Below, one piece after another: positions 62,328-64,000 of a stretch of 64,000 nucleotides of DNA. Within the stretch, counting starts at the first letter, position 1. Every line of letters begins with the position of its first letter. Under the pieces are notes generated by a model. It made no database searches and was not told where the DNA came from. It saw only the letters and a program-made list of their open reading frames with translations. Source of the stretch: an uncultured bacterium (GTDB lineage Bacteria; Bacillota; Clostridia; Lachnospirales; Lachnospiraceae). A program made the translations under genes and the position numbers. Location: positions 62,001 to 126,000 of the forward strand of contig CANSLJ010000007.1 in assembly GCA_947647735.1 (NCBI GenBank), in the 5' to 3' direction.

Positions 62328-63101
62328 ATGATAAAAATAATAAAAGACTGGTATACAGGAGTTCACGCATGTGTGGGAAGCGCTGCTTTTAAGATGGCAG
62401 ACGGAGAGTTAAAAAACAAGTATATGTGGACGCTGTTGACACTGGCTTCCACGATCAGAGCCAGCTTCTGGATAGTTGACCACATGCGTCCCTTCGAGGG
62501 GATGAGTGACTATGTGATAACAGTTGTTCTGATTGTTATTGCATTTTCAATGCTGGGGAGTGGATTGGAGTATATGGAGGACGAGCTGCTGACTCCGGCT
62601 GTAAAAAAGCATCACAATGATGTCCTTGTGCGTGAAGCCCGCAAAAAGGAGAAAAAAGAAGCGCAGGCGGCAGGGATGAGCGTCAGAAAATACAGAAAAG
62701 CAAAAGAAAAGACAGCCTTTGAAAAGGCGGAGAGAGAAAAAAAGGCAAGAGAGGAAGCGCTGCGGAAAAAAGCGGCATGGGAAAAGGAGCAGCAAAGAAG
62801 AGCCGCACAGGAAAAAGCTGAACAGGAAAGAGCAAGGAGACAGAAGGCAGCACAGGAAAAAGCAAGAAGAGAACAGGAAGAAAAGAGAAAAAATGCGCAG
62901 CGGACTTCACAGAGTATGTCCCTGCAAAAGGCGAGGCAGTTACTGCGCCTGAAGGAAACCTATACTGTTTCAGAACTGAAAAAGGCGAGAAACGTTCTGA
63001 TGAAGCAGTTCCACCCGGACAACGGGAGGAACGGAAGCGAAGAGGTATGTAAGAAAATCAATGAGGCCTATACACTGCTTGCAAAGTATGCTGCAGCCTG
63101 A
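62328..63101 (+). CDS. membrane-anchored coiled-coil protein with C-terminal J-domain-like HPD motif
   Basis: A 257-residue protein. Two hydrophobic segments lie at about residues 30-47 and 58-80. A highly charged Lys/Glu/Arg/Gln-rich coiled coil (about 95-190) follows. The last 55 residues resemble a short J domain: LQKARQLLRLKETYTVSELKKARNVLMKQFHPDNGRNGSEEVCKKINEAYTLLAKY, with HPD at residues 229-231. J domains stimulate Hsp70 (DnaK); here the module faces a membrane-bound coiled coil. The start at 62328 has AGGAGG six bases ahead. Confidence 0.75.
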   Translation: MIKIIKDWYTGVHACVGSAAFKMADGELKNKYMWTLLTLASTIRASFWIVDHMRPFEGMSDYVITVVLIVIAFSMLGSGLEYMEDELLTPAVKKHHNDVLVREARKKEKKEAQAAGMSVRKYRKAKEKTAFEKAEREKKAREEALRKKAAWEKEQQRRAAQEKAEQERARRQKAAQEKARREQEEKRKNAQRTSQSMSLQKARQLLRLKETYTVSELKKARNVLMKQFHPDNGRNGSEEVCKKINEAYTLLAKYAAA

Positions 63102-63102
63102 A

Positions 63103-63136
63103 AAAATCTGTAGAGAAAAATCTACAGATTTTTTTT
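63103..63136 (+). terminator. terminator after the J-domain-like gene
   Basis: AAAATCTGTAGA (63103-63114) and TCTACAGATTTT (63121-63132) form a perfect 12-base stem followed by more T. Confidence 0.9.
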
Positions 63137-63144
63137 GCGCCTTT

Positions 63145-63176
63145 TTGCAAACCGTCGTAAAAAACGGAACTATATA
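63145..63176 (+). promoter_or_regulatory. shared island promoter element, copy 3
   Basis: TTGCAA (63145-63150), 20 bases, TATATA (63171-63176), with ACGGAAC directly before. It lies right after the preceding terminator and ahead of the ClpP-like gene. Confidence 0.7.
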
Positions 63177-63275
63177 AAAAGTACAGGGACAATAAAGAAA
63201 ACAGCACTATAAACAGGTGCGCGGGAACCTTGAAAATTACATAGTTGGTATGCAGTGAAAAAGGAGAGAGCAAAA

Positions 63276-63854
63276 ATGTCGGCAAATATTATAAGAGAAA
63301 CATGCCAGGGCTACAGTCTGATCCGCATTGAGGATGAAATGTTGAAAAACAGAGAGATAGAGTGCATCGGTGAGATCAACGAAGAGCTGGTAAATTCCCT
63401 GATACGGGAAATCCGCTATCTGGAGCGGGAAGATCCGAAAGGGGAGATCAAACTCTTCATCAACAGTCCGGGCGGACTGGTGTCGGAGGGGCTGGCGCTC
63501 TACGATGTGATGAAGGCAGTGACCTGTTCGATTACAACAGTCTGCATGGGACTGGCGGCGAGTATGGCGGCAATTCTGTTTGCGGCGGGGGACAGGCGGG
63601 AAATGCTTGCCCACTCCCGCGTTATGATCCATGATCCCTTGATCGGTGGTCAGGGACTGACAGGGAGCGCCAGTAAGCTGAACGCTCAGATAGGGGACCT
63701 GATGAATACCCGCATGATCACCGCCGGTATTCTGGCGGAGCACACAGGCCATACAGTGGACGAGATTCTGGAAAAAACCGCCTCGGACAGCTACTTCTAC
63801 GCGGAGGAAGCGATTGCCTTCGGGCTGGCGGACAGAGTCGTCACAACAATATAA
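63276..63854 (+). CDS. ClpP-like serine protease
   Basis: A 192-residue ClpP/TepA-type protease: GEIKLFINSPGGLVSEGLALYDVMKA, the nucleophile in MGLAASMAA (S96) and the His region HSRVMIHDPLIGG (H119). Housekeeping ClpP keeps a conserved HQP; here it is HDP, and the sequence looks like an accessory paralogue as found in mobile elements. It starts at ATG 63276 behind AAGGAGAG and has its own copy of the shared promoter. With no ClpX/ClpA/ClpC gene in view, its partner is unknown. Confidence 0.85.
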   Translation: MSANIIRETCQGYSLIRIEDEMLKNREIECIGEINEELVNSLIREIRYLEREDPKGEIKLFINSPGGLVSEGLALYDVMKAVTCSITTVCMGLAASMAAILFAAGDRREMLAHSRVMIHDPLIGGQGLTGSASKLNAQIGDLMNTRMITAGILAEHTGHTVDEILEKTASDSYFYAEEAIAFGLADRVVTTI

Positions 63855-63895
63855 ATCAACATAAACATGTACAGTATACAGAAATGGAGAGCAAA

Positions 63896-64000
63896 ATGAG
63901 AGAAACTTACCGCATACTGGCAGAAAACAAAATGATAAGCAACGATACCCGGAAGACGGGGCTGAACAACAACGATCTGGTAATCGGCATCAGCGGCGCC
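63896..64000 (+). CDS. VirD4/TraG-like P-loop protein, N-terminal fragment (cut by window end)
   Basis: The first 35 codons only. The reading frame starts at ATG 63896 behind GGAGA and reads MRETYRILAENKMISNDT, then RKTGLNNNDLVIGISGA, where the window ends. The final stretch matches the opening of a Walker A loop as in VirD4/CD1115-type conjugative coupling proteins (NNN-DLVIG-SGAGKT). The family is therefore tentative. It follows the ClpP-like gene by 41 bases and shares its transcript. Confidence 0.45.
   Translation, partial: MRETYRILAENKMISNDTRKTGLNNNDLVIGISGA

Noticed and set aside
1-64000. CRISPR array
   Set aside because: The CARF-HEPN gene prompted a look for regularly spaced 25-40 base repeats. 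None was seen; the three-copy element near 59-63 kb is a promoter-like motif at gene starts, not an array.

Overview
The window reads as chromosome from a low-to-mid GC, spore-forming Clostridia, most likely a Lachnospiraceae-type gut anaerobe. This is inferred from gene content: a SpoIIM protein, RqcH, RemA, ribonuclease Y, Pta-AckA acetate fermentation, a flavodiiron protein, BlaI/M56 modules, lipoprotein-dependent sugar ABC transporters, strong AGGAGG ribosome sites and LexA-type control of recA. No 16S gene is present, so the genus cannot be fixed.

Layout. 0-9 kb is accessory: an SdpR/SdpI pair, a membrane protein, an AT-rich three-gene XRE / ImmA-like metallopeptidase / PIN-like cassette, a Cys-rich protein, a BlaI/M56 sensor module with tandem operators inside its promoter, a membrane-anchored HTH protein and a TraX-like acyltransferase. 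9-19 kb holds rqcH (minus strand), then a fructan/sucrose-type utilisation locus: LacI regulator plus DUF624 fusion protein divergent from two LplB/LplC-type permeases, a binding lipoprotein and a GH32 glycosidase. 19-25 kb is a conserved housekeeping run (yicC-remA-gmk-rpoZ-rimO-pgsA-cinA). 25-32 kb holds a DUF3298-like protein and a ribose-type ABC importer with its own LacI regulator and an SGNH esterase; it separates cinA from recA. 32-41 kb is core again: recA-recX, rny, an aspartate-type aminotransferase, nudF-spoIIM-xerD and a lysA-like gene. 41-54 kb has a DUF4015 protein, a flavodiiron protein, tRNA-Leu(CAA), a ferredoxin-tailed aldo/keto reductase, a second BlaI/M56 module, a DUF3298 lipoprotein, a CarD-family regulator, an M19 dipeptidase and an ECF sigma / RsgI-like pair. 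54-59 kb has pta-ackA, an acetamidase-family protein and yceD-rpmF.

The most unusual part is the last 4.8 kb, after the rpmF terminator. It encodes a small protein resembling the CRISPR-associated Csx20 family, a protein of unknown family, a Csx2/Csx1-type CARF protein with a C-terminal HEPN motif, a membrane-anchored coiled-coil protein with a C-terminal J-domain-like HPD motif, a ClpP-like protease and the start of a VirD4/TraG-like P-loop protein cut by the window end. Three plus-strand units are preceded by the same element, TTGCAA followed exactly 20 bases later by TATAT(T/A), with a shared CGGAAC just before the TATAT. The minus-strand CARF gene has a promoter that uses the same TTGCAA as its divergent neighbour. 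No cas10, adaptation genes or CRISPR array is visible. This looks like a cyclic-oligonucleotide-type signalling module, possibly on or beside a conjugative element, that sits where plsX would normally follow rpmF.

How the parts work together: the two sugar loci each pair a LacI regulator with a divergent ABC importer and a hydrolase; the two BlaI/M56 pairs look like signal-cleaved repressor switches; pta-ackA serve acetate/ATP formation; the terminal island plausibly couples nucleotide sensing (CARF), RNA cleavage (HEPN), signal removal (Csx20-like) and proteolysis (J-domain, ClpP), the last links being inference.
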